A stretch of 64,000 nt of DNA from Ruegeria sp. THAF33. GTDB taxonomy: Bacteria > Pseudomonadota > Alphaproteobacteria > Rhodobacterales > Rhodobacteraceae. Where the stretch lies: positions 2,788,501 through 2,852,500 of the forward strand of contig NZ_CP045384.1 in the NCBI RefSeq assembly GCF_009363615.1. Direction: 5' to 3'. Position numbers and translations under genes: made by a program. Of the stretch, positions 9,500 through 20,393 are shown piece by piece (within the stretch, counting starts at the first letter, position 1; the number at the start of each line of letters is the position of its first letter). A model generated the notes under the pieces. That model was not told where the DNA came from, ran no database searches, and saw only the letters and a list, made by a program, of their open reading frames with translations.

Positions 9500-9513
9500 T
9501 TGATCTCCATCAA
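9500..9513. promoter_or_regulatory. Perfect FNR box between fnrL and hemN
   Basis: TTGATCTCCATCAA matches the FNR consensus in all ten conserved positions. Its centre is about 19 bases from the fnrL ATG and 42 bases from the hemN ATG. The likely reading is repression of fnrL and activation of hemN. Confidence 0.9.
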
Positions 9514-9548
9514 AGCACCTGTGTCGCCTGTCGCATAAGGGTATCGCC

Positions 9549-10904
9549 ATGATAGTGAAACCACAATTGGCAAAGCTTGGACTTTTTGACGCGAAAGTAC
9601 CGCGTTACACAAGCTACCCCACCGCCCCCCACTTCAGCAACGACGTGGGATCAGACATGTTCGGCGACTGGATTTCCGGGATCAAACCCGGCAGTGCAAT
9701 TTCGCTGTACATTCATGTCCCATTCTGCCGCAGGCTATGCTGGTTCTGCGCCTGCAGGACACAAGGGACACAAACCGACAATCCGGTAATCGCCTATGTC
9801 GATGTTCTGAAGGCCGAACTGGACCTTCTGGCCGCACGTCTGCCTGAGGGTGTGGTTCTGTCGCGCCTGCACTGGGGCGGCGGCACACCAACATTGCTGA
9901 ACGCCCAATTGATGCGCGAATTGGCGCAACACATCCTGGGTATCGTGCCCATGGGGCCGAATGCCGAATTCTCGGTCGAGATTGATCCGAACGAGATTGA
10001 CGAGGCGCGTTTGGATGCGCTGGCAGACGCGGGCATGAACCGCGCCTCGATCGGGGTGCAGGATTTCGATGACGAAATCCAAAAAACCATAGGCCGTATT
10101 CAAAGCTATGACACCACGCGCGACGCTATTGACATGATCCGTGAACGTGGCATCACCAGCCTGAATGCGGATATCCTCTACGGTCTGCCACATCAGACCA
10201 AGGCGCGCATGACGGAAAGCGTGCAGAAACTCGTGTCGCTCAACCCGGATCGCGTGGCACTTTACGGTTATGCCCACGTGCCTTGGATGGCCAAGCGGCA
10301 GCAGCTGATTCCGTCGGACGCCCTGCCCACACCGGAACAGCGCCTTGAACTATTCGACACGGCCCGACGTTTGTTCCTTTGGGACAATTATGCCGAGATC
10401 GGTATCGACCATTTCGCCACTGTGGATGACGGTCTGACACACGCTTTGCGCGCGGGCCGCCTCAAGCGGAACTTCCAGGGTTACACCGACGATCAGGCCG
10501 ATGTTCTGATTGGTGTCGGGGCCAGCTCGATCTCTCGTTTCCCGCAAGGCTACGCGCAGAACGCCCCGGCCACCTCTGCCCATACCAAAGCCATTCGCGA
10601 TGGGCAGTTTTCGACATCCCGAGGGCACCTTTTCAAAGGTCAGGACATTCTTCGTGCTCGCCTGATCGAGGCATTGATGTGCGATTTCAAGATCGACTCG
10701 GCGGAAATCCTGCGGGATCACGATATTTCGGCCTCTGACTTGGACGAGATGTACCGCGCAGCCAACGCATCTTTCGACGGGATGCTGCAAATCACCGAAG
10801 CCGGGCTTTTCATACCGCCCGAAGCGCGGGCGCTGACCCGGATGATCGCCCGCAGCTTTGACGCCTATGACCTCAGCAAAGCCGGGCACAGCTCGGCCAT
10901 CTGA
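9549..10904 (+). CDS. hemN: Oxygen-independent coproporphyrinogen III dehydrogenase HemN
   Basis: Radical SAM enzyme that converts coproporphyrinogen III to protoporphyrinogen IX without oxygen in haem synthesis. The 451-residue protein has the 4Fe-4S motif C-x3-C-x2-C in CRRLCWFC (about residues 59-66), the HWGGGTP motif, and the HemN C-terminal domain. The start PRYTSYPTAPHF region is diagnostic for true HemN rather than HemW. Divergent from fnrL with an FNR box between them, as expected for an enzyme needed when oxygen is low. Confidence 0.97.
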   Translation: MIVKPQLAKLGLFDAKVPRYTSYPTAPHFSNDVGSDMFGDWISGIKPGSAISLYIHVPFCRRLCWFCACRTQGTQTDNPVIAYVDVLKAELDLLAARLPEGVVLSRLHWGGGTPTLLNAQLMRELAQHILGIVPMGPNAEFSVEIDPNEIDEARLDALADAGMNRASIGVQDFDDEIQKTIGRIQSYDTTRDAIDMIRERGITSLNADILYGLPHQTKARMTESVQKLVSLNPDRVALYGYAHVPWMAKRQQLIPSDALPTPEQRLELFDTARRLFLWDNYAEIGIDHFATVDDGLTHALRAGRLKRNFQGYTDDQADVLIGVGASSISRFPQGYAQNAPATSAHTKAIRDGQFSTSRGHLFKGQDILRARLIEALMCDFKIDSAEILRDHDISASDLDEMYRAANASFDGMLQITEAGLFIPPEARALTRMIARSFDAYDLSKAGHSSAI

Positions 10905-11116
10905 CCCTTTTTCGGCGGGCAACATTCGGCCCGTGACGCGCAAAACACATCAGGGGCTTGACGCACGCCTGCGGTTTTTCCCACACTCATGTTGTAGGGC
11001 GGCATCTCGCTCTGCGGTCTGAGGCGGGCAAAATACAGACAATCCTTGTCGGCGCCAACGCGTCGGTCGGTCCCTTTCGTGTAGCCAATCTGCAACCTGA
11101 AAGAGGGACAACACTC

Positions 11117-13045
11117 ATGCGCGTTTTCACCGTCCTCGGGCCCAGCCAATCGGGCAAATCTACGCTTGTCGAGGCCATCAGCCGCCTCGACGGGCGCCCC
11201 ACCACATTCGATGTTTCCGGAACCGTGCATTTGCACGGTTTTTCTTACCTGGACGAGCCCTGGTGCGCGATCGACGTCGATGGGGGCGGCGATGCACTGG
11301 CCTATGTCGGCCCTGCAATGGCGATTTCGGACGCCGCCGTGGTCGTGGTGCCCCCCGACCCGAATGCCGCCGTTCTGTGCGCGCCCTACCTGCGATTGGT
11401 CGAAGAGGCCGGCATCCCCTGTTTTCTGTTCATCAACCGGATGGACAACCCCAATGGCCGCGTCCGCGATATCATCGCCGCTCTGCAAACATACTGCACC
11501 CACCACATTGCCCTGCGTCAGGTGCCGATCCGCGAAGGGGATACGATCATCGGGGCGGTTGATCTGATCTCGGAACGGGCCTGGAAATATCAGGAGGGCC
11601 AGCCCTCGGCCCTGATCGAACTGCCTCAATCCGTCGAAGACCGCGAGCAGGAAGCGCGAACCGAGCTGCTCGAAACCCTGTCCGATTTCGATGACAACCT
11701 GCTGGAACAGCTGATCGAAGACAAACAGCCGCCAAGTGACGAGGTCTATGATCTGGCGGCACAGGTCCTGAAGAACCACCAGTTGATTCCCGCCTGCCTG
11801 GGTGCCGCAAGTCACGGCAACGGGCTGACGCGTCTGATGAAGGCGCTGCGGCACGAAGCCCCCGAATTTGACATCGCCGCCGGGCGCGACGAGGCCGCAG
11901 ACAGCGCCCGCGCCATTGCCGGTTTTGCAGATGTCAAAAAGCACATCGGAAAAATCGTGGTTCTGCGCGGCCTGGGGGACGGCGTGCAAGCCCATGAAGC
12001 CTTGGGCGGTGAGACCGTCGGCAATCTGACAACGCTGGATGCCAAAACCCAGATCGCCACGCTTGAGGCCGGGCAGATTGGTCTGGCGGTGAAATCCGAT
12101 CACCTAAACCCCGGCTATATCTACGACAGCAATTCGGCGACGGAACTGCCGGAATGGGCAGCCTCGCATCCGGTGGCGCATCGTCAGATCGTCTCGCCCG
12201 CGCATGAGCGGGACGATGTGCGCCTGTCAAACGCCCTGAGCCGCCTGGCCGAAATCGACCCCGGCCTTCACCTGCAACAGGATGAGCTTACCGGCCACGC
12301 CGTTCTTGGGTCTCAAGGTCCGCAGCACATGCGACGCGTGACCGCCAAACTGGCCGAGGATTTCGGGATCGAGATTGAAGCCGACCCGGTCGAAACCGCC
12401 TATCGCGAAACCATCCGAACACCTGTCGAACATCGCCACAGACACCGCAAACAATCCGGCGGGGCTGGGCAGTTCGCGGATGTCGTGATCTCGGTCGCGC
12501 CGCTGCCGCGCGGATCTGGGTTCCAGTTCGAAGAGGTGGTCAAGGGCGGCGCGGTGCCCAAGAATTACATCCCATCCGTGGAACAGGGCGCCAGAGACGC
12601 GCTGGAGCAAGGCCCCGAGGGCTTTCCGGTGGTGGATGTGAAGGTCACGCTGCATGACGGCAAACATCACAACGTGGACAGTTCCGATTATGCCTTCCGC
12701 ACCGCGGGCAAGAACGCCGTGCGCGAAGCGCTGCCACAGGCCAAGCCCGTTGTTTTGCAGCCAATCCTGAACGCCGAAATCCACCTGCCTTCTGATTTTG
12801 TCGGCGACCTCGTGCCGACGATCAGCTCTCTGCAAGGGCAGGTTCTGGGATTTGAGGGCAACCCGAACGCATCAGGCTGGGAGATTTTCAACGCCCTGAT
12901 TCCCGCCGTGGCCGAGGATGAGTTGCATCGCACTCTTGCCAGTGCCACGCGCGGAACCGGGTGGGTCAAGCTGAGCTTTGATCACTATGAAGAACTGCGC
13001 GGGCCGGTGCCGAAAACGGCGGCCAAAGAGAAAGCCAGCGCCTGA
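11117..13045 (+). CDS. EF-G-like translational GTPase paralogue
   Basis: A 642-residue protein with EF-G architecture: GTPase domain, domain II, and domains III-V (the KQSGGAGQFADV motif is typical of domain IV). The P-loop is intact (GPSQSGKST, residues 8-16). The G3 motif is DVDGG instead of DTPGH and G4 is NRMD instead of NKMD, so the catalytic histidine is missing. It is shorter than housekeeping EF-G (about 700). The ATG at 11117 is preceded by GAGGG about 10 bases upstream and gives a protein that begins directly at the P-loop strand; an upstream in-frame ATG (10958) would add an implausible leader. Its function is uncharacterised as far as I know. Confidence 0.85.
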   Translation: MRVFTVLGPSQSGKSTLVEAISRLDGRPTTFDVSGTVHLHGFSYLDEPWCAIDVDGGGDALAYVGPAMAISDAAVVVVPPDPNAAVLCAPYLRLVEEAGIPCFLFINRMDNPNGRVRDIIAALQTYCTHHIALRQVPIREGDTIIGAVDLISERAWKYQEGQPSALIELPQSVEDREQEARTELLETLSDFDDNLLEQLIEDKQPPSDEVYDLAAQVLKNHQLIPACLGAASHGNGLTRLMKALRHEAPEFDIAAGRDEAADSARAIAGFADVKKHIGKIVVLRGLGDGVQAHEALGGETVGNLTTLDAKTQIATLEAGQIGLAVKSDHLNPGYIYDSNSATELPEWAASHPVAHRQIVSPAHERDDVRLSNALSRLAEIDPGLHLQQDELTGHAVLGSQGPQHMRRVTAKLAEDFGIEIEADPVETAYRETIRTPVEHRHRHRKQSGGAGQFADVVISVAPLPRGSGFQFEEVVKGGAVPKNYIPSVEQGARDALEQGPEGFPVVDVKVTLHDGKHHNVDSSDYAFRTAGKNAVREALPQAKPVVLQPILNAEIHLPSDFVGDLVPTISSLQGQVLGFEGNPNASGWEIFNALIPAVAEDELHRTLASATRGTGWVKLSFDHYEELRGPVPKTAAKEKASA

Positions 13046-13069
13046 TGGACTGACGGTGGCGGGCTGATT

Positions 13070-14647
13070 TCAGCCCGCCGCAGCAATCAATTCGCGGGTA
13101 TAGTCGGTCTGGGCATTTTCGAACAAATCCTCGGCCGTGCCCATTTCAACCACATCTCCGTTTCGCATGACGATCACCTTGTGCGACATCGCCCGCACCA
13201 CTTTCAGGTCATGGCTGATGAACAGATACGCCAGCCCGTATTTCTTTTGCAGATCGCGCAGCAGATCGACGATCTGAACCTGAACCGTCATGTCCAGCGC
13301 GCTGGTCGGTTCGTCCAGAACCAGCAGCTTGGGGCGCAAGACCATCGCGCGCGCAATCGCGATGCGCTGACGCTGACCGCCCGAAAACTCGTGCGGATAC
13401 CGGTCCATTGCCGCAGGATCCAGGCCCACCTCGGTCATCACCTCAGCGACCAGTTCACGCGGCGCGCGATGAGGATCAATATTGTGAATGGCCAGACCTT
13501 CCGCGATGATCTGCTGACAGGTCATGCGTGGGCTGAGGCTGCCGAACGGGTCCTGAAACACGATCTGCATATCCTTGCGCAGCCGGCGCAGCTCTCGTGT
13601 GGACCATTTCCGAACATCCTGATCGCGGAAGGTGATGCCGCCTTCGGACGCGATCAGACGCATGATCGCCAGCGCCAGCGTGGTCTTGCCCGACCCGCTT
13701 TCGCCCACGATCCCCAAGGTCTCACCCGCGCGCACGCTCAGCGTGGCGTCATTCACCGCCTTCACATAGCCGACCGTGCGTTTCAGAAACCCGCGCTGGA
13801 TTGGGAACCAGACCTTCAGGTGATCGGTGCGCGCGACTTCCTCGGCATCTGTTGCAACGGCGACTGGCTGGCCCGAAGGTTCCGCGGCCAAGAGCTTGCG
13901 GGTATAGGGGTGCTGCGGGTTGTCGAAGATCTCGGCGGTCGCACCGGTCTCGACGATCTCACCATCCTTCATCACACAGACCCGGTCGGCGATGCGCCGC
14001 ACGATGCCCAGATCATGGGTGATGAACAGCATCCCCATGTTTTCGGATTTCTGCAAACTGGCCAGCAACTCGAGGATCTGTGCCTGAATGGTTACATCCA
14101 ACGCCGTCGTCGGTTCATCGGCGATCAGGATGTCCGGCTTGTTCGCCAGCGCCATGGCGATCATCACGCGCTGCCGCTGTCCGCCAGACAACTGGTGCGG
14201 ATAGCTGTCCAGCCGGTCTTCGGGGTCGCGGATACCGACCTTGTTCAACAATTCAAGAATTCGTTCGCGCGCGACATCACCCGTGACCCCCTGATGCAGG
14301 GCCAACGATTCCGCCATCTGCTTCTGGATCGTGTGCAGCGGGTTCAGCGATGTCATCGGCTCTTGGAAAATAAAGCTGATGTCATTGCCGCGCACATCCA
14401 TCAGGCGTTGCTCCGAGGCGCCGATCATCTCCTGTCCGTCATAGGTGACGGACCCTTCGACGATCGCGCTGTCGCCCAGCAAAGATACGGTGCTGAGCGC
14501 GGTCACAGATTTGCCCGATCCGGATTCACCCACCAGCGCCACGGTTTCCCCGCGATCGACATGGAATGACACGCCCCGAACCGCAGCACTGATCTGACCG
14601 TCCTGCCGGAACGAGACCTTCAGGTTGTTTACATCCAGCAGGCTCAT
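13070..14647 (-). CDS. yejF: Peptide ABC transporter ATP-binding protein YejF
   Basis: ATPase subunit of a YejABEF-type importer (peptides, microcin C-like compounds) on the cytoplasmic face. The 525-residue protein is a fusion of two ABC domains, each with Walker A (GESGSGKS), a signature motif (LSGGQRQR and FSGGQRQR) and Walker B with DEPT. The tandem fusion is diagnostic for YejF versus separate DppD/DppF. Its start overlaps the yejE stop by four bases. Confidence 0.93.
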   Translation of the reverse strand: MSLLDVNNLKVSFRQDGQISAAVRGVSFHVDRGETVALVGESGSGKSVTALSTVSLLGDSAIVEGSVTYDGQEMIGASEQRLMDVRGNDISFIFQEPMTSLNPLHTIQKQMAESLALHQGVTGDVARERILELLNKVGIRDPEDRLDSYPHQLSGGQRQRVMIAMALANKPDILIADEPTTALDVTIQAQILELLASLQKSENMGMLFITHDLGIVRRIADRVCVMKDGEIVETGATAEIFDNPQHPYTRKLLAAEPSGQPVAVATDAEEVARTDHLKVWFPIQRGFLKRTVGYVKAVNDATLSVRAGETLGIVGESGSGKTTLALAIMRLIASEGGITFRDQDVRKWSTRELRRLRKDMQIVFQDPFGSLSPRMTCQQIIAEGLAIHNIDPHRAPRELVAEVMTEVGLDPAAMDRYPHEFSGGQRQRIAIARAMVLRPKLLVLDEPTSALDMTVQVQIVDLLRDLQKKYGLAYLFISHDLKVVRAMSHKVIVMRNGDVVEMGTAEDLFENAQTDYTRELIAAAG

Positions 14648-15750
14648 GAGAAGGTCTTTCTGGGATCGAACGCATCCCGCACGCCTTCAAAGATGAAGAC
14701 CAGCAGAGACAGCATGATGGCAAAGGTGAAAAAGGCCGTGAAAGCCAGCCATGGGGCCTGAAGGTTCTGTTTTGCCTGCAAGGTGAGCTCCCCCAGCGAG
14801 GGGGCCGAAGACGGAAGACCAAAACCCAGATAATCCAGCGAAGCCAGCCCGCCTATGGTGCCCGTAACGATGAAGGGCATGAAGGTCAGCGTGGCCACCA
14901 TTGCGTTGGGCAGCATGTGGCGGAACATAATGGTCATGTTGCCCACCCCCAATGCCCGTGCAGCGCGCACATATTCAAGGTTTCGCGCCCGCAGGAATTC
15001 TGCGCGCACCACGCCAACCAACCCGGTCCAGCTGAACAGGATCATCAACGCGACCAGCAGCCAGAAACTTCGGCCCAGAACCGCGAACATGATGATGATC
15101 ACATATAACGAAGGCGTCGCTGACCAGATCTCAATGATCCGCTGAAAGATCAGATCCAGCCAACCGCCGAAGAAACCCTGTATGGCACCGGCAAAAATAC
15201 CGATCAGGCTGGCAGCGCCCGTCACCAGCAGCGTGAACAGGATCGACAAGCGGAAGCCGTAAATCACCCGTGCCAGCACATCGCGCTTGGTGTCATCGGT
15301 GCCCAGCAGGTTCTGGCCGTTGGGCGGCAAAGGTGCAGCCCCGGGGCGATCCACAGACGTGTTGTAGGAATAGGGGATCAGCGGCCAAAGCGCCCAGCCA
15401 CGCTCGAACCCTTCCGCCTGGAAAGTCCCGGCGTCGATTTGTTCAATGATACCTTCGGGATCGTCGAAACACTCTTCCAGTCCACCGCTATCGATCAGGC
15501 ATTGAACTTCGGGATCGCGATAAATGGCTTCAGTCTGGAAATCGCCACCAAATTCGGTTTCCGCATAGAAGTTGAAGACCGGCATGTAAAACTCGCCCCG
15601 GTATTTCACCAGAATCGGTTTGTCATTGGCGATGAACTCGGCAAACAGCGACAGGCCGAACAACACGGCGAAGATGATCAACGACCAGAAAGCGCGCTTG
15701 TTTCGGCGAAAATTGCTCCAGCGGCGCTGGTTCAGGGGGGACAATGCCAT
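14644..15750 (-). CDS. yejE: Peptide ABC transporter permease YejE
   Basis: A 368-residue inner-membrane permease of the DppC/OppC type. An N-terminal span is followed by a periplasmic insert of about 90 residues (typical of YejE) and a BPD-transport domain with the EAA-loop region RAARALGVGNMTIMFRHMLPN. It abuts yejB without a gap and overlaps yejF by four bases. Confidence 0.93.
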   Translation of the reverse strand: MALSPLNQRRWSNFRRNKRAFWSLIIFAVLFGLSLFAEFIANDKPILVKYRGEFYMPVFNFYAETEFGGDFQTEAIYRDPEVQCLIDSGGLEECFDDPEGIIEQIDAGTFQAEGFERGWALWPLIPYSYNTSVDRPGAAPLPPNGQNLLGTDDTKRDVLARVIYGFRLSILFTLLVTGAASLIGIFAGAIQGFFGGWLDLIFQRIIEIWSATPSLYVIIIMFAVLGRSFWLLVALMILFSWTGLVGVVRAEFLRARNLEYVRAARALGVGNMTIMFRHMLPNAMVATLTFMPFIVTGTIGGLASLDYLGFGLPSSAPSLGELTLQAKQNLQAPWLAFTAFFTFAIMLSLLVFIFEGVRDAFDPRKTFS

Positions 15751-16845
15751 TTACCCCTCCCGCTTTTCAAAATCGATGCGCGGGTCGACCAGCACATACA
15801 TCAGATCGCTGATGATACCGACCACCAGACCCATCAGGCCAAAGATGAACAACGTGCCGAAAATCACCGGGTAATCCCGCGCCACGGCGGCTTCAAAACC
15901 CAGACGTCCCAGACCATCAAGTGAGAAGATCGTTTCGATGATGATCGAACCTCCGAAGAACACGCCGATGAACACGGCCGGAAATCCGGCTATGACGATC
16001 AGCATCGCGTTGCGGAACACATGGCCATACAGCACCTTGCGTTCGCTCAGGCCTTTGGCGCGGGCGGTCATGACATATTGCTTTTTGATTTCATCAAGAA
16101 AAGAGTTTTTGGTCAGCAGCGTCAATGTCGCAAAGGCCGAGATCGTCAGCGCAATGGTCGGCAACGCGATATGCCAGAAATAATCTGCGATCTTGCCAAA
16201 AAGACTCAGGCTGTCCCAGTTGTCGGATGTCAGCCCCCGCAACGGGAAGATCTGCCAATAGGATCCACCGGCGAAAAGCACCAGCAGTAGAATGGCAAAC
16301 AGGAAGCCAGGGATCGCATAGGCCACGATGATCGCTGCGCTGGTCCACGTGTCGAACTGCGAACCGTCCCTGATCGCCTTGCGAATGCCTAGAGGGATCG
16401 AAACCAGATAGGCGATAAGCGTTGACCACAGGCCCAGCGAGATCGAGACCGGCATTTTCTCGAGCACCAGATCAATCACGCTGATCGAGCGGAAATAGCT
16501 CTCGCCGAAGTCCAGCGTCAGATAGTTGCCCATCATGATCAGAAAACGTTCCAGGGGCGGTTTGTCGAAGCCGAATTCCTTTTCAAGTTCAGCAATGAAC
16601 TCGGGCGGCAGGCCCCGCGCACCGACATATTTGTCGTCGAAAACGCCGCCCGCCGGCTCTGACCCCGCGCCGGCATCGCCCGCACCCGCAAAACCGGCGA
16701 AAACATCCCCCTGACCCTCGATCTGGGCAATGATCTGCTCAACCGGTCCGCCGGGCACGAATTGTACCAGCGTAAAGTTGACGATCATGATGCCCAGAAG
16801 GGTCGGAATGATCAGCAACAAACGTCTTAGAATATAGGCGCCCAT
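15751..16845 (-). CDS. yejB: Peptide ABC transporter permease YejB
   Basis: A 364-residue DppB-type permease with N-terminal [19 protein letters not shown] and the EAA-loop region [21 protein letters not shown] glycine/alanine-rich low-complexity stretch at about residues 46-66 ([18 protein letters not shown]) is inserted in the first periplasmic loop. It lies 1 base downstream of yejA's stop, as part of the yejABEF operon. Confidence 0.93.
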   Translation of the reverse strand: MGAYILRRLLLIIPTLLGIMIVNFTLVQFVPGGPVEQIIAQIEGQGDVFAGFAGAGDAGAGSEPAGGVFDDKYVGARGLPPEFIAELEKEFGFDKPPLERFLIMMGNYLTLDFGESYFRSISVIDLVLEKMPVSISLGLWSTLIAYLVSIPLGIRKAIRDGSQFDTWTSAAIIVAYAIPGFLFAILLLVLFAGGSYWQIFPLRGLTSDNWDSLSLFGKIADYFWHIALPTIALTISAFATLTLLTKNSFLDEIKKQYVMTARAKGLSERKVLYGHVFRNAMLIVIAGFPAVFIGVFFGGSIIIETIFSLDGLGRLGFEAAVARDYPVIFGTLFIFGLMGLVVGIISDLMYVLVDPRIDFEKREG

Positions 16846-16846
16846 G

Positions 16847-18751
16847 TTATCGCAGCGCGCCTTTCGCTTTCAGTGCGGCCTCTTTTTCCGGATTGATCCA
16901 CCACAGATCCAGATAGCCCAGCGAATAAGGCGGCAGGTTTTCCGGGTATTCATACATATCGTAATATGCCACCCAGTGGTCAGCGATGTATCCTACGGGG
17001 ATCACGAAGAACTCGTACCGCAAAGCGCGATCCAACGCCTTCAACGCCATGTCCTGATCCGCCTGATTGTCAGTATCAAAGGATGCTTCGATGATTGCGT
17101 CAACCAATGGGCTGGCCAATCCGGCCGGGTTGAAAAGACTGAATGCGGCCTCTTCCGACCCGTACATCTGGCTCAACCCGCCACCGGTCGACAAAAAAGA
17201 CCCGTAACGAGTGGAATAGACCATGTCATAGTCCCGCTCGCGGCTGCGCAGCGTGTATTGCGCCGGGTCAACCTTTTCCGCCGACGCATCCACGCCAATG
17301 GCTTGCAGGTTCTGGACATAGGTTTCAATCATCGTGGCCGTCGAAGTCGGCAGATTTGAAGGATAGGGGAAATCCACCTTGAGCGTCTGTCCTTCCGCGT
17401 TGCGCCGCACGTTGCCATCGCCGACAGGCCACCCGGCCTCGTCCAGCAGCTTCGCGGCTTTTCGCAGATTTCTGCGATCGTTCAGGCGCGCGGGGTTTGA
17501 CTCGTGAACCGTCACGGCAGGTTCTGAAAGAAGGTCCTCGGGCACAACCTCACCCAGCGCTTGAAGAAACGCCAGTTCATCGCCCTCGGGCAGGCCTTGC
17601 GCTTCCAGCGGGGTGCCTTGCGTAAAGGAGTTGCGCGGCGAATTCAGACCAAACAGCAGGGATTCATTTGCCCATTCGAAATTGAAGGCCAAGGCCAGGG
17701 CCTTGCGTACTTTTTTGTCGGAGAACTGCGGTTTTCCGAGGTTGAAGACGAAGCCTGACGGTGTTGGCGGGCTGCCATCCGGTATCTCGTCCCGAACGAT
17801 CACACCTTCGTTCAGCTTCGGAAAATCATACGCCGTCGCCCAAAGCTTGGGATCGCTTTCAATCCGCAGCGTGTATTCACCGGCCTTGAACCCCTCGAAC
17901 GCCGCTGTCTGATCGGCGAAATACTCGACGCGAATGGTATCGAAATTGTTGCGACCGACATTGAATGGCAGATCTTTACCCCAATAGTCGTCACGTCGCT
18001 TGTAAACGATACGACGATTGATGTCATAGCTGTCGAGTTTGTAGGGGCCCGAGCCGACCGCAACTTCCAGACGCGGCTCATCCAGACGCCGGGACTCGTC
18101 CGCCTCGAACCATGCTTTCGAAAAGACGGGGGTCGACCCAACGGTCTCGATCAAACTGCGGCGTGTGACTTCCGGATTGAACGTGAACTTGACCGTGTGA
18201 TCATCCAGCGCTTCGGCCCCCGTCACCATGCGGCCCACGGCCTGGGCGTAAGAAGGCAGACCCTGTTCGATGAACAGGCGGTGGCTGTAGACAACATCCT
18301 CGGCCGTCACCGGCGTGCCATCCCAAAAGGTTGCTTCGGGCCGCAAATGGAAAATGACGTAGTTGCGCCCTTCATCGTATTCCAGACTTTCCGCCAACAC
18401 GCCGTAATACTGTCCGACACCGTCATCAGAGCTTTCGAACAGGCGGTCATATTGCAGCGTCGTCAAGGCGCCTGCGCGCCCCTTGCGGGAATAGGGATTC
18501 AGGGAATCGAACGTCCCCGAAGCCGCCAAGGACAACTCACCACCTTTCGGTGCATCAGGGTTCACGTAATTCAGATGCGGATAGTCAGCAGGGTAATCCA
18601 GATTGCCGAAATACGAATATCCATGACTGCGGGTAACCCCCTCATCCAATGCCAAAGCGGCTTGCGAAGAGAGCAGAACAGCACAAAGCCCGAATATGCC
18701 AGCCAATGGCCTGACCTTAAGATCACGTGCAGCAGGCATTAGGGATATCAT
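16847..18751 (-). CDS. yejA: Periplasmic oligopeptide-binding protein YejA
   Basis: Extracellular solute-binding protein family 5 that captures peptides for the YejBEF importer. The 634-residue product has an N-terminal signal peptide (hydrophobic core [20 protein letters not shown], cleavage probably after ALA) and the SBP_bac_5 fold, with [20 protein letters not shown] at the mature N-terminus as in YejA. I choose the ATG at 18751, since AGAGG lies nine bases upstream; the ATG at 18760 abuts that same site and would leave no spacing. Confidence 0.92.
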   Translation of the reverse strand: MISLMPAARDLKVRPLAGIFGLCAVLLSSQAALALDEGVTRSHGYSYFGNLDYPADYPHLNYVNPDAPKGGELSLAASGTFDSLNPYSRKGRAGALTTLQYDRLFESSDDGVGQYYGVLAESLEYDEGRNYVIFHLRPEATFWDGTPVTAEDVVYSHRLFIEQGLPSYAQAVGRMVTGAEALDDHTVKFTFNPEVTRRSLIETVGSTPVFSKAWFEADESRRLDEPRLEVAVGSGPYKLDSYDINRRIVYKRRDDYWGKDLPFNVGRNNFDTIRVEYFADQTAAFEGFKAGEYTLRIESDPKLWATAYDFPKLNEGVIVRDEIPDGSPPTPSGFVFNLGKPQFSDKKVRKALALAFNFEWANESLLFGLNSPRNSFTQGTPLEAQGLPEGDELAFLQALGEVVPEDLLSEPAVTVHESNPARLNDRRNLRKAAKLLDEAGWPVGDGNVRRNAEGQTLKVDFPYPSNLPTSTATMIETYVQNLQAIGVDASAEKVDPAQYTLRSRERDYDMVYSTRYGSFLSTGGGLSQMYGSEEAAFSLFNPAGLASPLVDAIIEASFDTDNQADQDMALKALDRALRYEFFVIPVGYIADHWVAYYDMYEYPENLPPYSLGYLDLWWINPEKEAALKAKGALR

Positions 18752-18866
18752 GGGGCTCATCCTCTGGGTTATTGTAATCTTTTATGTCGCATACGCTAGC
18801 TAAAGTGCCAACGCTGACAGTTTCAAGTTTAGAATGCGTGAGCGCTTTGTGAAGTTCCCTTCAGAC

Positions 18867-18896
18867 AAAAAAAAGCCGCTGCGCGGGGCAGCGGCT
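18867..18896 (-). terminator. Rho-independent terminator after the cytochrome c gene
   Basis: On the minus strand AGCCGCTG and CAGCGGCT form an eight-base-pair stem followed by eight T. It lies 27 bases after the cytochrome c stop. Confidence 0.9.
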
Positions 18897-18922
18897 CTGA
18901 ACTTCAATAGTCTCTCAGGCAA

Positions 18923-19435
18923 TCAGTTGCCAATTGTCTGCAGATAAGCAATCAAGTCCGCGCGGTCCTGAGGTTTTTTCAAGCCAGCAAAACTCATCGA
19001 TGTTCCCGAGATATAGGCGCTTGGGCGTTCCAGGAAGGCATCCAGCGCTTCGGGCGTCCAGTTGCCGCCATGGGCCTGCATGCTGGCTGAGTAACCGGTG
19101 AAACCTTTTGCCGAGGCAACCGGGCGATCAACTACGCCATACAGGTAAGGGCCGGTTCCATTCGCCCCGTCTTCCAGCTTGTGGCACGCGGTGCACTTGC
19201 GGAATACTTTCGCGCCCTTCTCAACGTCAGCGGCGGCCAGCAGATCTTCAAAGACCACTTCTTCGCCGTCGGCGCTTTCGCCCGAGCTTTCGGTTTCGAT
19301 AATGTAGGCGGCCTCAGCCGAGCCATGGCCACCGGAAGAATAGAGAATGTCAGCCCCCCATTTGGCCAGAAGCAGCACCAGGAAAGTGCCGAACAGGCCT
19401 GCGGCGGCCTTCGTAACTGTCATCGTGTCGAACAT
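18923..19435 (-). CDS. Membrane-anchored cytochrome c (cytochrome c-y / c552 type)
   Basis: A 170-residue cytochrome c with an uncleaved N-terminal anchor (about residues 10-32), an acidic linker, and a class I cytochrome c domain with haem site CTACH and the distal methionine in SGTSMSFAGL. It resembles Rhodobacter cytochrome c-y (CycY/CycM), which links the bc1 complex to terminal oxidases without diffusing. I start at the ATG at 19435 because homologues begin MFDTMT; no clear ribosome binding site decides between 19435 and the ATG at 19450. Confidence 0.88.
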   Translation of the reverse strand: MFDTMTVTKAAAGLFGTFLVLLLAKWGADILYSSGGHGSAEAAYIIETESSGESADGEEVVFEDLLAAADVEKGAKVFRKCTACHKLEDGANGTGPYLYGVVDRPVASAKGFTGYSASMQAHGGNWTPEALDAFLERPSAYISGTSMSFAGLKKPQDRADLIAYLQTIGN

Positions 19436-19555
19436 TGATCGCGTGTCCATTTCAGCTGTCTGCGCAGGTGTCTAAGGCTTCCACTTGCGAGAGGCAAGGT
19501 ATAGACACCGCGACGAAACGACCAAATCGCGAACTTGTTGCATGGAATCGACCAA

Positions 19556-20389
19556 ATGACCAATCGCATTGCTTTTCAGGGCGAACCCGGCGCCTACAGT
19601 CACGAGGCCTGCCGCAACGCACGCCCCGAAATGGAGGCCCTGCCCTGCCGCACATTCGAGGATGTGATCGAATCAGTTCGCTCGGGCGCGGCCGATCTGG
19701 CGATGCTGCCGGTCGAAAATACGACCTACGGTCGGGTTGCCGATATCCACCGGCTGTTGCCCCATAGCGGGCTTCACATCATCGATGAAGCGTTCGTGCG
19801 TGTTCACATCAACCTTCTTGGTGTACCCGGCGCAAAACTGGAAGACATCACCGAAGCGCATTCGCATCTGGTGCTGCTGCCGCAATGTTCAGGATTTCTG
19901 AAGGAACACGGTATTCGCGGCCGTGTCAGTCCCGACAATGCCCGCGCCGCGCGCGAAGTGGCCGAAATCGGGGATTTGCATTCCGCCGCTCTGGCCAGCG
20001 AGCTTGCGGCTGAAATCTACGACCTGAACGTGCTGGCCCGCCATATCGAGGACAATGACGACAACACGACCCGTTTTCTTGTCATGTCACGAGAGGCGGA
20101 TCTGTCACGTCGGGGTGAGTATGAAATGATCACCAGCTTCGTGTTTCAGGTCCGCAACATCCCGGCCGCGCTGTACAAGGCCATGGGTGGCTTTGCCACC
20201 AACGGGATCAACATGACCAAGCTGGAAAGCTATATGGTCGACGGGTCCTTCACTGCAACGCAGTTTTATGCGGATATCGTTGGACATCCCGAAGACCGCA
20301 ATGTGCAGCTGGCAATGGACGAACTGGAACACTTCACGACCAATGTCGAGGTTCTTGGCGTCTACCCTGCGGCCCATCCTCGCGGCTGA
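19556..20389 (+). CDS. pheA: Prephenate dehydratase
   Basis: Converts prephenate to phenylpyruvate in phenylalanine synthesis. The 277-residue monofunctional enzyme has the PDT domain starting IAFQGEPGAYSHEA, the catalytic TRF motif (NTTRF, about residue 170) and a C-terminal ACT domain for phenylalanine feedback (about 190-270, with the LESYM region). The ATG at 19556 is chosen because the family starts a few residues before IAFQG; an earlier in-frame ATG at 19535 adds seven non-conserved residues. No chorismate mutase domain is fused. Confidence 0.95.
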   Translation: MTNRIAFQGEPGAYSHEACRNARPEMEALPCRTFEDVIESVRSGAADLAMLPVENTTYGRVADIHRLLPHSGLHIIDEAFVRVHINLLGVPGAKLEDITEAHSHLVLLPQCSGFLKEHGIRGRVSPDNARAAREVAEIGDLHSAALASELAAEIYDLNVLARHIEDNDDNTTRFLVMSREADLSRRGEYEMITSFVFQVRNIPAALYKAMGGFATNGINMTKLESYMVDGSFTATQFYADIVGHPEDRNVQLAMDELEHFTTNVEVLGVYPAAHPRG

Positions 20390-20393
20390 CAGG

